Assembly: GCF_013090115.1 (NCBI RefSeq)
Contig: NZ_JABFNN010000027.1
Span: forward strand, 62,001-126,000
DNA: 64,000 nucleotides
Direction: 5' to 3'
Source: Flagellimonas amphidinii
GTDB lineage: Bacteria > Bacteroidota > Bacteroidia > Flavobacteriales > Flavobacteriaceae
A program made the translations under genes and the position numbers. Of the stretch, positions 1 through 9,473 are shown one piece after another. How positions within the stretch are numbered: the first letter of the stretch is position 1; the number at the start of each line of letters is the position of its first letter. The notes under the pieces were generated by a model. That model was not told where the DNA came from and did no database searches. It saw only the letters and a program-made list of their open reading frames with translations.

Positions 1-666
1 ACAACAGCCAGGCTTTTTGCAAAGCTAGTGGGGGTGTTCTTGAAGAAATCCGAAGGAATTTTGATAATTGGAGCATCTAAATTGTCTAGAATTATAGCCA
101 ACTATTTAAAAAAGAACAATAGACATGTGGTTTTGATCGACAATAATCAAACCAATGTTGATAAAGCTAAAAAGCTTGGATTGGAAGCTATTACAGCAGA
201 TATCTTTTCAGATACGTTGACAGATAATATTGAGCTTAACGACATGGGATATTTGATGGCGCTTACTGGAAACGCGGACATCAATAATTTTGCAATCAAC
301 AAATTTCAAAAACAGTTTGGAGAAAATGGGGCCTTCCGATTAGTGAACACAGAGGAGGTCAATAATCCTGATAACAACCCAAAAGAAGGCTTATTTTCTC
401 CTACAGATGATTTTATCAACTTAATGGAAATTATTCGTAGTTACCCATCCATTCAGGAGATTGACGTTACTGACAAGCAACATTATGACAATCTCATGGA
501 GGTTGCAAAAAAAGAAAAAGATATTGTGCCAGTATTTACCAAATCTCCCAATGGCAGTCTTGAAATTATTCAGGCCAATAGTCAGGATTTTCAGCTCAAA
601 GGAGAGGGTTATAAATTGGTATATCTAGGAAAGGCTTTTGATGCTAACGGGCAACTCGTTTCTTAA
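1..666 (+). CDS. Cation:proton antiporter, C-terminal TrkA-N (RCK) part, 5' truncated by window
   Basis: The frame is open to base 1, so the gene begins outside the window; the GTG at 28 is an internal codon or minor start. The visible part opens with a Rossmann-like segment (ILIIGASKLSRIIANYL), followed by an acidic residue after the second strand (VVLIDNN), as in TrkA-N/RCK nucleotide-binding domains. Such domains are fused behind the membrane part of CPA-type Na+/H+ or K+/H+ antiporters, where they gate transport by sensing NAD(H) or nucleotides. The residues before it (ARLFAKLVGVF) look like the end of a last membrane helix. A free-standing TrkA-type protein is the alternative. Family call moderate, partial status clear. 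Confidence 0.6.
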   Translation, partial: TTARLFAKLVGVFLKKSEGILIIGASKLSRIIANYLKKNNRHVVLIDNNQTNVDKAKKLGLEAITADIFSDTLTDNIELNDMGYLMALTGNADINNFAINKFQKQFGENGAFRLVNTEEVNNPDNNPKEGLFSPTDDFINLMEIIRSYPSIQEIDVTDKQHYDNLMEVAKKEKDIVPVFTKSPNGSLEIIQANSQDFQLKGEGYKLVYLGKAFDANGQLVS

Positions 667-757
667 ATTTATTCCTCTCATCCTCTAGTTTATTTGTTTA
701 CATCAATTCGTATGGCGTATACGTCAATCGCCTCCTATTGAGTTACTTAACCCTTTA

Positions 758-765
758 TAGATTTG
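758..765 (+). promoter_or_regulatory. Bacteroidota-type -7 box for the small lipoprotein gene
   Basis: TAGATTTG matches the TAnnTTTG box of Bacteroidota promoters. A TTG at 738-740 lies 17 bp upstream as a -33 element. The implied start of transcription leaves a leader of about 30 nt before the GTG at 802. Confidence 0.45.
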
Positions 766-801
766 GGTTGCTTTTAAGCGAATGACCTAAATCTTAAGAT
801 A

Positions 802-1056
802 GTGAGAATATATTTACTACTGTTACTTTGGGCAATTGTCTTGCTTTTTGGTTGCTCTAAAGAGGATGAAGCATCCAATTGTGATTCTTGCATAATCCAA
901 ACGCAAAAAGTTAAGTTTTGCGATAATGGGGATGGAACATACCTTATCAGTTCGGCAGGAGAAAGTTTAAAATACACGTCCCAAGAAATAGAAGACCTTG
1001 GTTTAACTTTTGAGGAGTATATGAAATCTTGTTGTATTTCTGGAAAGATTCAATAA
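802..1056 (+). CDS. Small cysteine-rich lipoprotein
   Basis: An 84-aa protein starting with GTG. A hydrophobic signal (LLLLLWAIVLLFGC) ends in a lipobox, so it should be lipid-anchored at Cys18. The mature part is only about 66 aa and holds further cysteines, including a CDSC motif and a CC pair near the end, which could form disulphides or bind metal. No family is recognised. It is monocistronic: a promoter-like box lies upstream and a structured terminator region downstream, where it converges with the next gene. Confidence 0.55.
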   Translation: MRIYLLLLLWAIVLLFGCSKEDEASNCDSCIIQTQKVKFCDNGDGTYLISSAGESLKYTSQEIEDLGLTFEEYMKSCCISGKIQ

Positions 1057-1059
1057 AAA

Positions 1060-1138
1060 GAATGCGCCAAGACACTTTTTTCTGGTCAATCAGATTTCAA
1101 CAAAGTTGAAGACAACCAGTTGACGCATTCGCTTTTTT
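1060..1138. terminator. Three-tier nested stem-loop between convergent genes
   Basis: GAATGCGCCAA (1060-1070) pairs with TTGACGCATTC (1120-1130) with one mismatch. Inside it CTGGT (1082-1086) pairs with ACCAG (1115-1119), and TTCAAC (1096-1101) pairs with GTTGAA (1105-1110). A T-run follows at 1133-1138. It sits between the lipoprotein gene and a convergent membrane-protein gene, so termination is the simplest role. Confidence 0.5.
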
Positions 1139-1176
1139 ATTCTTTTAATATTGAAATAATGGCATAGCGCCCCATT

Positions 1177-1728
1177 TCACCAAGACCTCATTACCCTGCC
1201 CCTAAATTCGTAATCCGATCCGCGAAAAGCGATTTCAGCCCTAATGATGATATGTTTGCGTTTGCCCACTCTCCATCTGGGCCCCAATGAAAAATAAAGG
1301 TCATTGCCTCCATTCTCTTTTAAAGAGAAAGCGTATCCCAAGTTGCCACCAACCCCAAATTTTTTGGACAACGAATAGTCTATACGTGCACTAGCGGAAA
1401 TCAGCCCAAAACCTTCTATATTTTTATCCTTGCCGACAAAATGTGTATAGTCCGCTTCTGGACCTGCACTTAGGTTTTTGGTCACGCCAAATTTGTATCC
1501 TGCAACAACTCCATAGGAGAAAGAACTTACATCTCCCAGATTTCCAGAGGGAATCCCTACGCTCAATCCAAGATGTGTGGAATTGGCCAATTCATCTTTT
1601 GAAATGGTGGAAACTGCAACGAGAGTTTCTTGTTTTGACTGATTTCTTTTTTGCGCCGTGCAGAATGTCGTATCAAAAAATAACAAGGCCACTGGAATTA
1701 GAAAGAAAAATAATTTTGTGTTTTTCAT
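1177..1728 (-). CDS. Outer-membrane beta-barrel protein (porin-like)
   Basis: About 183 aa from the ATG at 1728. That start puts a clean signal peptide first (MKNTKLFFFLIPVALLFF then CTAQ); the frame runs upstream to 1776 but those codons precede the signal. The mature part alternates polar and aromatic residues with glycine turns (GVVAGYKFGVTKNLSAGPEADYTHF), typical of small opacity-type beta-barrels, and ends in an aromatic residue (W). It lies 56 bp behind another barrel gene on the same strand, so the two may be co-transcribed. Ligand or role unknown. Confidence 0.6.
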   Translation of the reverse strand: MKNTKLFFFLIPVALLFFDTTFCTAQKRNQSKQETLVAVSTISKDELANSTHLGLSVGIPSGNLGDVSSFSYGVVAGYKFGVTKNLSAGPEADYTHFVGKDKNIEGFGLISASARIDYSLSKKFGVGGNLGYAFSLKENGGNDLYFSLGPRWRVGKRKHIIIRAEIAFRGSDYEFRGRVMRSW

Positions 1729-1784
1729 ATTAGAAATGTTGTTGAGTTGATGTACTACTGAATAGCAGAAAGCCATCCATGTTT

Positions 1785-2510
1785 TTAAAAGCCCAAATTC
1801 ACCTCGACCCCTGCGCTTATGGCATTAAAGCTTCCCCCTTCCACAGAGATACTACTGTAATCAAATATTGCGTTAAAGATGTCATTTATGACGTGAAAGA
1901 GGCCTAAAGAATAAATGAAACCGTTAACGTCATAGGATTTATTGGTTCCGATTGCATAACCCAGGGCTCCCCAAACCCCAAAGTTTTTTACCAAATGGTA
2001 TCTAATTCCAAGTTGAAAGGGAACAAAGGGGTTGTCTTCTGTTTTGAAACCATTGGTCTCTTTTCCCATGAATTGGGTATAGCCCACACCCCCAAACACC
2101 TGTGCATTGGCAAAAACGGTCATATAGTAGTAGGCAAAAACGGCCAGCTTAAGTTTAAAGTAATCGCTTTCTGTACCCGTGGGAAGTCCAGCCATAAAAT
2201 TGGCGCGGAAACCCCTATCCGCAGCTCCTGAAGATGAATTTTGCATAAAGTCATCCGCAGTATCAACGCCGAAGCTATTTTCAAAGGCATTATACCCAGA
2301 TATGTCATTAAGAGCGGAAACGTTTATCGGTCTATTGGTCAATAAAGAATTGTCGATGTAATTTTCTGATGTAACGAATGCTATGGGTTCATTAAGAGAT
2401 ATACTTTGTATATCCTGAAGTTCTGCAAAGGTAGATCCGGTCTGGGCGGAAACGAATTGTAAGGTAAGGACTAGAAAAGTTGATATTAAGAAAGAAATTG
2501 TCGGCTTCAT
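1785..2510 (-). CDS. Outer-membrane beta-barrel protein with signal peptide
   Basis: About 241 aa from the ATG at 2510, chosen because MKPTISFLISTFLVLTLQFV plus SAQ is a typical Bacteroidota signal peptide; upstream in-frame codons to 2564 add nothing recognisable. The N-terminal third is low in structure signals. The rest has paired amphipathic strands (LAVFAYYYMTVFANAQVFGGVGYTQF, described in two pieces) and ends in VNLGF, an aromatic C-terminus expected of BAM-assembled barrels. It sits between the sensor kinase and the second barrel gene, all on the minus strand. Function unknown. Confidence 0.55.
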   Translation of the reverse strand: MKPTISFLISTFLVLTLQFVSAQTGSTFAELQDIQSISLNEPIAFVTSENYIDNSLLTNRPINVSALNDISGYNAFENSFGVDTADDFMQNSSSGAADRGFRANFMAGLPTGTESDYFKLKLAVFAYYYMTVFANAQVFGGVGYTQFMGKETNGFKTEDNPFVPFQLGIRYHLVKNFGVWGALGYAIGTNKSYDVNGFIYSLGLFHVINDIFNAIFDYSSISVEGGSFNAISAGVEVNLGF

Positions 2511-2573
2511 TTTTTGATGATTTTGGTTTAAATCAAAGAGAGCCATTAAACCATAAAAAGGCAATACCGGAAC

Positions 2574-4430
2574 TCAGGTATTTTTTGTGGGAATTATAAC
2601 AAGAACAGAGGTGTTTTCCCCTTTTTTGGAATCCAATAAAAATTCCCCCTTCATTTGGGCCACTCGATGTTGAATGTTCTGTAGGCCCAACCCATTGGGT
2701 TTTCCTTTTTTGGGGAGACCAATGCCGTCATCTTCAAAACTTAGCGCAACGGACTTTTCATGGCCAAAGAGCTGAATGGTCACCAATGATGCTTTTGCAT
2801 GTTTAACCACATTCTGAAGCAGCTCCTGGACAATGCGAAATATATGGGTAGCAGTATGGTCATCCAACTCTTCGGGAAAGCCATAAGAGCTAAAGTGAAT
2901 CTGGAAATTTTCTGTTTTTTCAACGGTTTCCGTTAAATCTTGGATGGCTGCGGGGAGTCCGACCAATGAAATTTCCGCAGGAGTTATATGATGGGCAAGA
3001 TCGCGAACGTTTTCACAAATAGCATCGAAACTACTTTCAAGTAGTTGGTCAGAAAATTTTGATTCAAAAGTACGTTTGAGCTGTGATATCTTACTGCCAA
3101 TATTGTCGTGCAACTCCCTGCCAATTCTGCTTCGTTCCTCTTCCTGACCTTGTAAAAAAGCGTTTAGAAATTGCTGTTGCTGTACCACCAATTTTTTGGC
3201 CAGCACATTGCGATCTTGATAGATTTTACCTAGAATTAAGGAAATGGTCACCGTAAGCAAGAGCAATTCCATAGTAGAGGCGTAAAGAATTGTGGGAAGC
3301 CCAAAAACAGAGGCGCTTACCACCCCAAAACTATGATGTAGCAACACCAGTATTGAACCTGCTGCCATACAAAAGAAAGACAAGGCAAAATAAGATCCAA
3401 TTTTTGGGTTGTGTATGATGTATATGATGATTTGCACAATAACAGATAACACCAACAGCAAAATGGTAAAATACCAAAACTTCATAAATACCTCTGTATG
3501 TATATTGAAGGCTGATTTGTAGAGAAAATGAAGTCCCAATCTGGAGACTATTTGGAAGAGGACAATTATTTCAACAAACCTTTTGAGCTTAGGCATGTAT
3601 TTTTTGGCCTGCAAGATGTGTTGTGCAAAAAGCACAAAAAGAATGGTGGAAAGTTCTATGGAAAGTACATATATAGTTTTGCCAACCTCAAGAATATGGC
3701 CAGGCAAAATCATATTGCTATACCCCAAATAGGAACCAATAAAAATAGAAAGCACCACTAAATAGAAACCATATAAAACAAAAGCCCATTTTCTGATAAG
3801 CCAGAAAATAAAAAGCGAAAAAATGAGGGACAATAGAATAAGTCCAAAGTAAGCACCTATTCCTAAATGTTCCATGGTATTGGATTGTTCGTAGGAGGAA
3901 GAATCCATTAGCTGGACTTCTGAAGAGATGGGTTTCCCTTTTGCTTTACCAAAGACCAAATAATAAGTGGTCGTTTCATTGGGGAGAAGGTCTAAAGCAA
4001 TATGCCACTTCCTCCCTGAGGATTTTTTCTTGCTTTTTAACCCTGTTCTATCCAAAAGAACAAGACCATTCTCAGAAAACCTGTATAGCGAAACATCCTC
4101 CAGAAAAGGATACGAGAATGAAATGATTGTTTTTGTAGATTGGTTTAGCGTGTTATTGATTGAAAATTTTGAATAGGCATTAGTTGCATCAAAATCCAAG
4201 TAGTAAAATGATCTATCGTCGTTTTTAACTTGGAAAAGGTGTAGACTTTCCATTGAAAATGAACCTATAGCTTGTTTGGTCAATAATAATGGAGTAAGCT
4301 GCCTTAAGTTTTCATGGTATTTTTTTGATGTGATTTTTAAGGTGTCATTGGCATACATGGAATTGGTTATGAACACCAGTAATAAGCAAACAAGAAAAGA
4401 AAGACTAAATAATCTTGTTTTCATGCGCAA
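2574..4430 (-). CDS. Sensor histidine kinase, 7TMR-DISM type
   Basis: A 618-aa membrane kinase. A signal/TM segment (residues 5-27) precedes an extracytoplasmic domain (about 30-185) like 7TMR-DISM extracellular domains. Seven hydrophobic helices follow (about 190-402), then a HisKA_3 dimerisation helix with phospho-accepting His441 in RELHDNIGS. The HATPase_c domain has an N-box (ELLQNVVKHA) and a G-box (DDGIGLP). The first codons overlap the end of the upstream NarL-type regulator gene by 26 bp, so the two form a cognate pair translated together. ATG at 4424 (MKTRLFS) is an equally good start. The signal sensed is unknown; the downstream barrel genes are possible targets. Confidence 0.85.
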   Translation of the reverse strand: MRMKTRLFSLSFLVCLLLVFITNSMYANDTLKITSKKYHENLRQLTPLLLTKQAIGSFSMESLHLFQVKNDDRSFYYLDFDATNAYSKFSINNTLNQSTKTIISFSYPFLEDVSLYRFSENGLVLLDRTGLKSKKKSSGRKWHIALDLLPNETTTYYLVFGKAKGKPISSEVQLMDSSSYEQSNTMEHLGIGAYFGLILLSLIFSLFIFWLIRKWAFVLYGFYLVVLSIFIGSYLGYSNMILPGHILEVGKTIYVLSIELSTILFVLFAQHILQAKKYMPKLKRFVEIIVLFQIVSRLGLHFLYKSAFNIHTEVFMKFWYFTILLLVLSVIVQIIIYIIHNPKIGSYFALSFFCMAAGSILVLLHHSFGVVSASVFGLPTILYASTMELLLLTVTISLILGKIYQDRNVLAKKLVVQQQQFLNAFLQGQEEERSRIGRELHDNIGSKISQLKRTFESKFSDQLLESSFDAICENVRDLAHHITPAEISLVGLPAAIQDLTETVEKTENFQIHFSSYGFPEELDDHTATHIFRIVQELLQNVVKHAKASLVTIQLFGHEKSVALSFEDDGIGLPKKGKPNGLGLQNIQHRVAQMKGEFLLDSKKGENTSVLVIIPTKNT

Positions 4431-5049
4431 AAGTTACAAGTTTAGTGCTGCTATCCACACCCAGTTTTTTATAGATGTTTTTTTTATGGGTCTCAACGGT
4501 AAGTGGACTAATGTGCATTTTCGAAGCTATTTCCGGGACTTTTTTACCATCACATAAATATGTGATAATTTCTTTTTCTCTTTTGGTAAGATGGATGCTT
4601 TTATAGAAACCGTCTCCGTTAAGGTTTATTGCGTGGTTGTCAGTTACAACACCTTCGCCATGGTAAAAACCCTTTTCATGAGTTACGTGCTCTAGTGCAT
4701 AGTAAAGATCATTGGAAGAGCAGTTTTTCAATAAAAACCCATTTGCCCCTTCTTTGACGGCCCTTTGAACAATTGATTTTTTATTGTACATGGTCAATAT
4801 GAGGACTTTCAAACAGGAATCTTTAACACGTAAATCTTTTAAGATTTCGAAGCCATTTTTTCCTGGAAGGTTTAAATCGAGTAGTAAAATGTTGGGTTGT
4901 CCCTTTGATATCAGGTTTTCCAATTCCAAGGGGTCGGCAGTTGTCGCTATAACTTCAAATTCGCTAAAGCCAGTTATTATGGAACTAAGACCATCAACTA
5001 CAATTTGATGATCTTCGCAAATAATGACCTTTTGTTTTGTGTTTTTCAC
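4405..5049 (-). CDS. NarL/FixJ-family response regulator
   Basis: 214 aa. A receiver domain covers residues 6-125, with acidic pair E12-D13, phospho-acceptor Asp58 (LLLDLN), a conserved Thr in LILTMY and Lys in FLLK. A LuxR-type HTH spans about 148-208 (LTKREKEIITYLCDGK and SPLTVETHKKNIYKKLGV). It should bind DNA as a dimer once phosphorylated by the kinase encoded immediately downstream, whose start overlaps its stop region. First gene of that two-gene unit. Confidence 0.9.
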   Translation of the reverse strand: MKNTKQKVIICEDHQIVVDGLSSIITGFSEFEVIATTADPLELENLISKGQPNILLLDLNLPGKNGFEILKDLRVKDSCLKVLILTMYNKKSIVQRAVKEGANGFLLKNCSSNDLYYALEHVTHEKGFYHGEGVVTDNHAINLNGDGFYKSIHLTKREKEIITYLCDGKKVPEIASKMHISPLTVETHKKNIYKKLGVDSSTKLVTFAHENKII

Positions 5050-5086
5050 TGTGGCATTTCGCTAAGCACAGTAATTTACAAAAGAA

Positions 5087-6883
5087 TTAGTCATTCAACT
5101 TTAAAACGGCCATAAACGCTTGCTGAGGTATTTCCACATTGCCTACTTGGCGCATACGCTTTTTACCTTTTTTCTGTTTTTCCAATAGTTTTCGCTTTCT
5201 GGAAATATCACCTCCGTAACACTTGGCCGTAACATCTTTACGTAACGCTTTTATGGTTTCTCTGGAAATGATTTTGGAACCAATAGCTGCCTGAATAGGA
5301 ATGTCAAACTGTTGCCTTGGGATAAGCTCTTTTAGTTTTTCGCACATTTTTTTACCGATAGTGTGCGCATTATCAAAATGTACCAAAGCAGATAAAGCAT
5401 CCACAGGCTGCGAATTTAAAAGAATATCTACCCGCACCAGTTTAGAAACCCGCATACCAATAGGAGTGTAATCAAAAGAAGCGTAACCTTTTGAAACAGT
5501 TTTCAATCGGTCATAAAAATCAAAGACAATTTCTGCCAAAGGCATATCAAAAATAAGTTCAACCCGTTCTGTGGTCAAATACGTCTGATTGGTAATTTGT
5601 CCTCTTTTTTCAATACAAAGAGACATTACATTTCCTACAAAATCTGATTTTGTAATGATGGTTGCCTTAATATAGGGCTCTTCCACCCGGTCCACAGTAG
5701 AGGGGTCTGGCAAATCTGAGGGATTGTTGACAATGACAGCAGTCTCCCTATCTTTGGTGGTATACGCGTGGTAACTAACGTTGGGAACCGTTGTTATTAC
5801 TGTCATGTTGAATTCCCGCTCCAAACGCTCTTGGATGATTTCCATGTGTAGCATCCCCAGGAATCCGCATCGAAAACCAAAACCTAGTGCAGCACTACTT
5901 TCAGGTGTAAATACCAGTGAAGCATCATTGAGCTGCAATTTTTCCATGGAGGATCGCAATTCTTCAAAATCTTCGGTGTCCACGGGATAAATTCCGGCAA
6001 AAACCATAGGTTTTACATCCTCAAAACCTTCGATTGCATTTTGTGTTGGATTGTTGGAATCCGTAATGGTATCACCAACTTTAACCTCACGAGCATCCTT
6101 TATACCTGTGATAAGATAGCCCACATCACCTGTGGAAATTTTATTTTTTGGAACCTGAGTGAGTTTTAAAGTGCCAATTTCGTCGGCGTCATATGATTTT
6201 CCTGTGGCAACAAACTTTATACGTTGCCCTTTTTTAATTTCACCATTTACAACCCTAAAGTAAGTTTCAACACCCCTAAAAGGATTATATACAGAATCGA
6301 AGACCAAGGCCTGTAAGGGTTCATTTAAATTACCTTCAGGTGCAGGAACGCGCTCAATGATGGCAGTGAGTATATCTTCAATTCCCAGTCCGGTTTTGGC
6401 ACTGGCGGGAATAACTTCTTCAGGATTACAACCTAAAAGATCTACGATATCGTCGGTAACTTCTTCAGGGTTTGCACTGGGTAAATCAACTTTGTTGAGC
6501 ACTGGAATAATCTCCAAATCATTTTCTAGGGCCAAATACAAATTTGAAATGGTCTGTGCCTGAATACTTTGAGCTGCATCAACCACTAAAAGAGCACCTT
6601 CACAAGCAGCGATTGAACGAGATACTTCATAGGAAAAATCTACGTGGCCAGGAGTGTCAATTAAGTTAAGAGTATATGTTTCTCCCTCATGCACATATTC
6701 CATTTGAATGGCATGGCTCTTTATGGTGATGCCACGTTCCCTTTCAAGATCCATATTGTCTAAAAGCTGGTCTTGTTTTTCACGCTCCGTAACAGACCCT
6801 GTATAATCCAATAACCGATCTGCAAGGGTACTTTTGCCGTGATCTATATGTGCAATAATGCAAAAATTTCTAATCTTTTCCAT
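5087..6883 (-). CDS. lepA: Elongation factor 4 (LepA)
   Basis: 598 aa, the usual LepA length. GTPase motifs are intact: P-loop [13 protein letters not shown] near residue 10, switch [18 protein letters not shown] and NKVDLP. EF-G-like domains follow, and the LepA-specific C-terminal domain ends with [17 protein letters not shown]. LepA is a ribosome-associated GTPase that back-translocates or remodels stalled ribosomes and helps 30S assembly. Monocistronic in appearance; a TATATTTG box lies upstream on the same strand. Confidence 0.97.
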   Translation of the reverse strand: MEKIRNFCIIAHIDHGKSTLADRLLDYTGSVTEREKQDQLLDNMDLERERGITIKSHAIQMEYVHEGETYTLNLIDTPGHVDFSYEVSRSIAACEGALLVVDAAQSIQAQTISNLYLALENDLEIIPVLNKVDLPSANPEEVTDDIVDLLGCNPEEVIPASAKTGLGIEDILTAIIERVPAPEGNLNEPLQALVFDSVYNPFRGVETYFRVVNGEIKKGQRIKFVATGKSYDADEIGTLKLTQVPKNKISTGDVGYLITGIKDAREVKVGDTITDSNNPTQNAIEGFEDVKPMVFAGIYPVDTEDFEELRSSMEKLQLNDASLVFTPESSAALGFGFRCGFLGMLHMEIIQERLEREFNMTVITTVPNVSYHAYTTKDRETAVIVNNPSDLPDPSTVDRVEEPYIKATIITKSDFVGNVMSLCIEKRGQITNQTYLTTERVELIFDMPLAEIVFDFYDRLKTVSKGYASFDYTPIGMRVSKLVRVDILLNSQPVDALSALVHFDNAHTIGKKMCEKLKELIPRQQFDIPIQAAIGSKIISRETIKALRKDVTAKCYGGDISRKRKLLEKQKKGKKRMRQVGNVEIPQQAFMAVLKLND

Positions 6884-6925
6884 ACCAACAGTTGCTCAGC
6901 ATTTTAGTAGGTTGATAAGCATCTG

Positions 6926-6933
6926 CAAATATA
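6926..6933 (-). promoter_or_regulatory. -7 box upstream of lepA
   Basis: Read on the minus strand the sequence is TATATTTG, matching TAnnTTTG, about 43 nt before the lepA start at 6883. No well-spaced -33 TTG is evident. Confidence 0.4.
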
Positions 6934-6973
6934 GCTGTTTTAAACACCTGTGAACTGCTCAAAAATAATTTCT

Positions 6974-6981
6974 TAGATTTG
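6974..6981 (+). promoter_or_regulatory. -7 box upstream of the TonB-receptor-like gene
   Basis: TAGATTTG matches TAnnTTTG and ends 20 nt before the ATG at 7002, implying a short leader. No clear -33 TTG at the usual distance. Confidence 0.4.
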
Positions 6982-7001
6982 ATATATAACCCCATCTTTA
7001 A

Positions 7002-9419
7002 ATGAAGCGCATTACCTACGTTCCTTTTTTGGTTTTTTTGTTTTCCAATTGTTTGATTGGACAGACATACCAGATTACAGGAAAGGTGATTGATCAGCAG
7101 AACCAGATTATTCCCTACGCCAATATTCTTTTGCTTCAAGCTACAGATACAACCTTTGTCCAAGGAACATCTGCAGATGATTTGGGAGAATTTATCTTGG
7201 AGGATGTAGAACCAGATTTATACCTCCTACAAGCCAGTTATGTAGGGAGAGGCTCTAAGCCCTTGGCATTGGACATCCAACAAAGTATTTCGTTGGGTGC
7301 GCTGGTGATTTCACTGGAAACCAATGAATTGGATGAGGTTGTGGTCACGGCACAACGACCTAAATTACAAAAATTGGCAGACAGACTAGTCTTTTCAGTT
7401 GAAAACACAGTAATTTCTCAAGGAACTTCTTGGGATATCTTAAGAAGTACTCCTGGGGTCATTGTTAACCAAGATGAATTGTTGGTTAGGGGACAGAATG
7501 CGACGGTGTATCTTAATGATAGAAAAGTGCAACTGTCCAGCCAAGAAGTACAGGATTTATTGCAAGGGCTTTCAGGAATCAATATAAAATCCGTTGAAGT
7601 TATTGCCAATCCTCCAGCACGGTACGATGCCGGAGATGGTCCGATTTTAAATATTGTGACCAGTAAAAATATTGTTCCTGGTTACAAAGGAAGCCTTAAT
7701 GGAACTTATACCCAGGCAGTTTTTCCAAAGTTTAGCATGGGAACGAGCCATTATTATAAAACAGAAAAACTGAATTTGTTTGCCAATTACAACATCAACC
7801 CGCAAAAAGAAATAAAAAAGACCACCAAAGGCATCAATTTTATAAATGATACTGATGAGGTGTTTTCTCAATGGGACACAAAGTACAAACAGGTTAATAA
7901 GTTCATCTCTCATAATGCCAATTTCATTCTTGATTATGATTTTGATGACAGCAATTCATTGAATTTAACCTCCAACGTGGTATTCAACCCAGGTCGCGAA
8001 AGAGATATTTCTTTAAATGGAACAATTAGGGATGGACAGAATCAATTGGATTCCACATTTACCTCAATGAACGCCATGGATTTTGACAATACCAATTTGG
8101 CGTTTGATCTTTCTTATGTGCACAAACTGAAAAAACCTGGCGCTCGCTTGACCTTTAATGGGCATTATACCTATTACAATGGTCAATCTTTTCAAGATTT
8201 GAACTCGGATTATTTTAATGCTGATGGCACGTTATCAAGGGGTTTTGGTTTCAATACAAATTCAGAACAAGACATTCAAATTTTTACAGGACAAACAGAT
8301 TACTCATCACCCATAGGTTCTGCTTCCATAGAAACGGGAGCAAAAGTCTCCTCCATTATATCAAAAAGTTATATGGATTTTTTCAATTTCACAGGTTCTA
8401 GCAATTCTGTGAATACTTCTTTATCTGACAGATATGAGTATGATGAAAATGTATATGCAGGGTATTTCAGTTTCGTGAAAAACTGGGATAAATGGTCTAT
8501 GAAATTGGGTTTGCGAGGAGAACTTACAGATGCGCAAGGAACCTCGATTACCCTGAACGAAACCATTGAACAAAATTTCTTTGAAGCTTTTCCATCGGTT
8601 TATTTGCTGTATTCGCCTTCGGACAAGCACAGTATCTCTTTTGACTATGGTAGAAACGTGGATAGACCCAAATATGCTGATTTAAATCCTTTTCGCCTTT
8701 TCTTCAATGAAAATGATTTTGTGGAAGGAAATCCAAGATTGCGTCCTAGCTTCAGTAACAATTTTAACCTTAATTATACCCTAAATAGCGAGTTCTTTTT
8801 CGATATCTATTATCGAGACAACGGGGAAAATATAGCAGGTTTGGTTTTTCAGGACAATGAAAATCAAACTCTGGTAGATTTGCAGCAGAATGTGATAGGG
8901 AGCAAGTCCTATGGCTTGGATTTTACCGTGAGCAAGTCCATTTTGTCCTCTTGGTTCCTATATGCATATACCTCTCTTTTTCATGAGGAGGAAACCTTTT
9001 TGGCCGTTGAAAGCAATAATCAACCCTTTACGGCTGAAGTGGAAGGAGTTTATGGATATTTAGCCAATTATTTTACACTTTCAAAAGATGGTAGTTTCAC
9101 AGGTGAGCTAACAACTACCTATATTTCCAAGCTTTTGTTCGGTTCTTTTACCACGGATGAACAATTGAATCTTACAGTTGGATTGCGGAAATCCTTTTTC
9201 GACAATAGATTTATAGTTTCAGTGGCCGCTGAAGATCTGCTGGAACGCTATAACCCAACGTATACTTCTCGCTATTTAAACCAGAATAACTTTTATAAAA
9301 TACGTCCAGAAACCCAATTTATCAGATTTGGTTTAGTCTACAATTTTGGAAACTTTAGACTGCAGGATAACGAGAGGGGCATCGATAAAAAAGAGCGAGA
9401 GAGGCTCAAAACGGACTAA
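7002..9419 (+). CDS. TonB-dependent receptor-like outer-membrane protein (OMP_b-brl_3 type)
   Basis: 805 aa. Signal peptide MKRITYVPFLVFLFSN to about residue 21, then a carboxypeptidase-regulatory-like beta-sandwich (about 22-105, starting YQITGKVIDQQNQIIPYANI). A plug-like domain (about 120-225, LRSTPGVIVNQ and LSGINIKSVEVIANPPARYD) precedes a long beta-barrel. This order is that of Bacteroidota TonB-receptor-like proteins of the outer membrane protein beta-barrel family. No SusD-like partner follows, so it is unlikely to be a polysaccharide-utilisation SusC. The substrate is unknown. It is monocistronic between lepA (divergent) and dusB. Confidence 0.8.
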   Translation: MKRITYVPFLVFLFSNCLIGQTYQITGKVIDQQNQIIPYANILLLQATDTTFVQGTSADDLGEFILEDVEPDLYLLQASYVGRGSKPLALDIQQSISLGALVISLETNELDEVVVTAQRPKLQKLADRLVFSVENTVISQGTSWDILRSTPGVIVNQDELLVRGQNATVYLNDRKVQLSSQEVQDLLQGLSGINIKSVEVIANPPARYDAGDGPILNIVTSKNIVPGYKGSLNGTYTQAVFPKFSMGTSHYYKTEKLNLFANYNINPQKEIKKTTKGINFINDTDEVFSQWDTKYKQVNKFISHNANFILDYDFDDSNSLNLTSNVVFNPGRERDISLNGTIRDGQNQLDSTFTSMNAMDFDNTNLAFDLSYVHKLKKPGARLTFNGHYTYYNGQSFQDLNSDYFNADGTLSRGFGFNTNSEQDIQIFTGQTDYSSPIGSASIETGAKVSSIISKSYMDFFNFTGSSNSVNTSLSDRYEYDENVYAGYFSFVKNWDKWSMKLGLRGELTDAQGTSITLNETIEQNFFEAFPSVYLLYSPSDKHSISFDYGRNVDRPKYADLNPFRLFFNENDFVEGNPRLRPSFSNNFNLNYTLNSEFFFDIYYRDNGENIAGLVFQDNENQTLVDLQQNVIGSKSYGLDFTVSKSILSSWFLYAYTSLFHEEETFLAVESNNQPFTAEVEGVYGYLANYFTLSKDGSFTGELTTTYISKLLFGSFTTDEQLNLTVGLRKSFFDNRFIVSVAAEDLLERYNPTYTSRYLNQNNFYKIRPETQFIRFGLVYNFGNFRLQDNERGIDKKERERLKTD

Positions 9420-9445
9420 TAAGCTATTGATTTTAGGGTATTTTG

Positions 9446-9453
9446 TATTTTTG
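9446..9453 (+). promoter_or_regulatory. Promoter of dusB
   Basis: TATTTTTG matches TAnnTTTG, with a TTG at 9427-9429 at suitable -33 spacing (16 bp between). It ends 20 nt before the dusB start. Confidence 0.45.
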
Positions 9454-9473
9454 CTGTCCAAAAATGACTGGAT

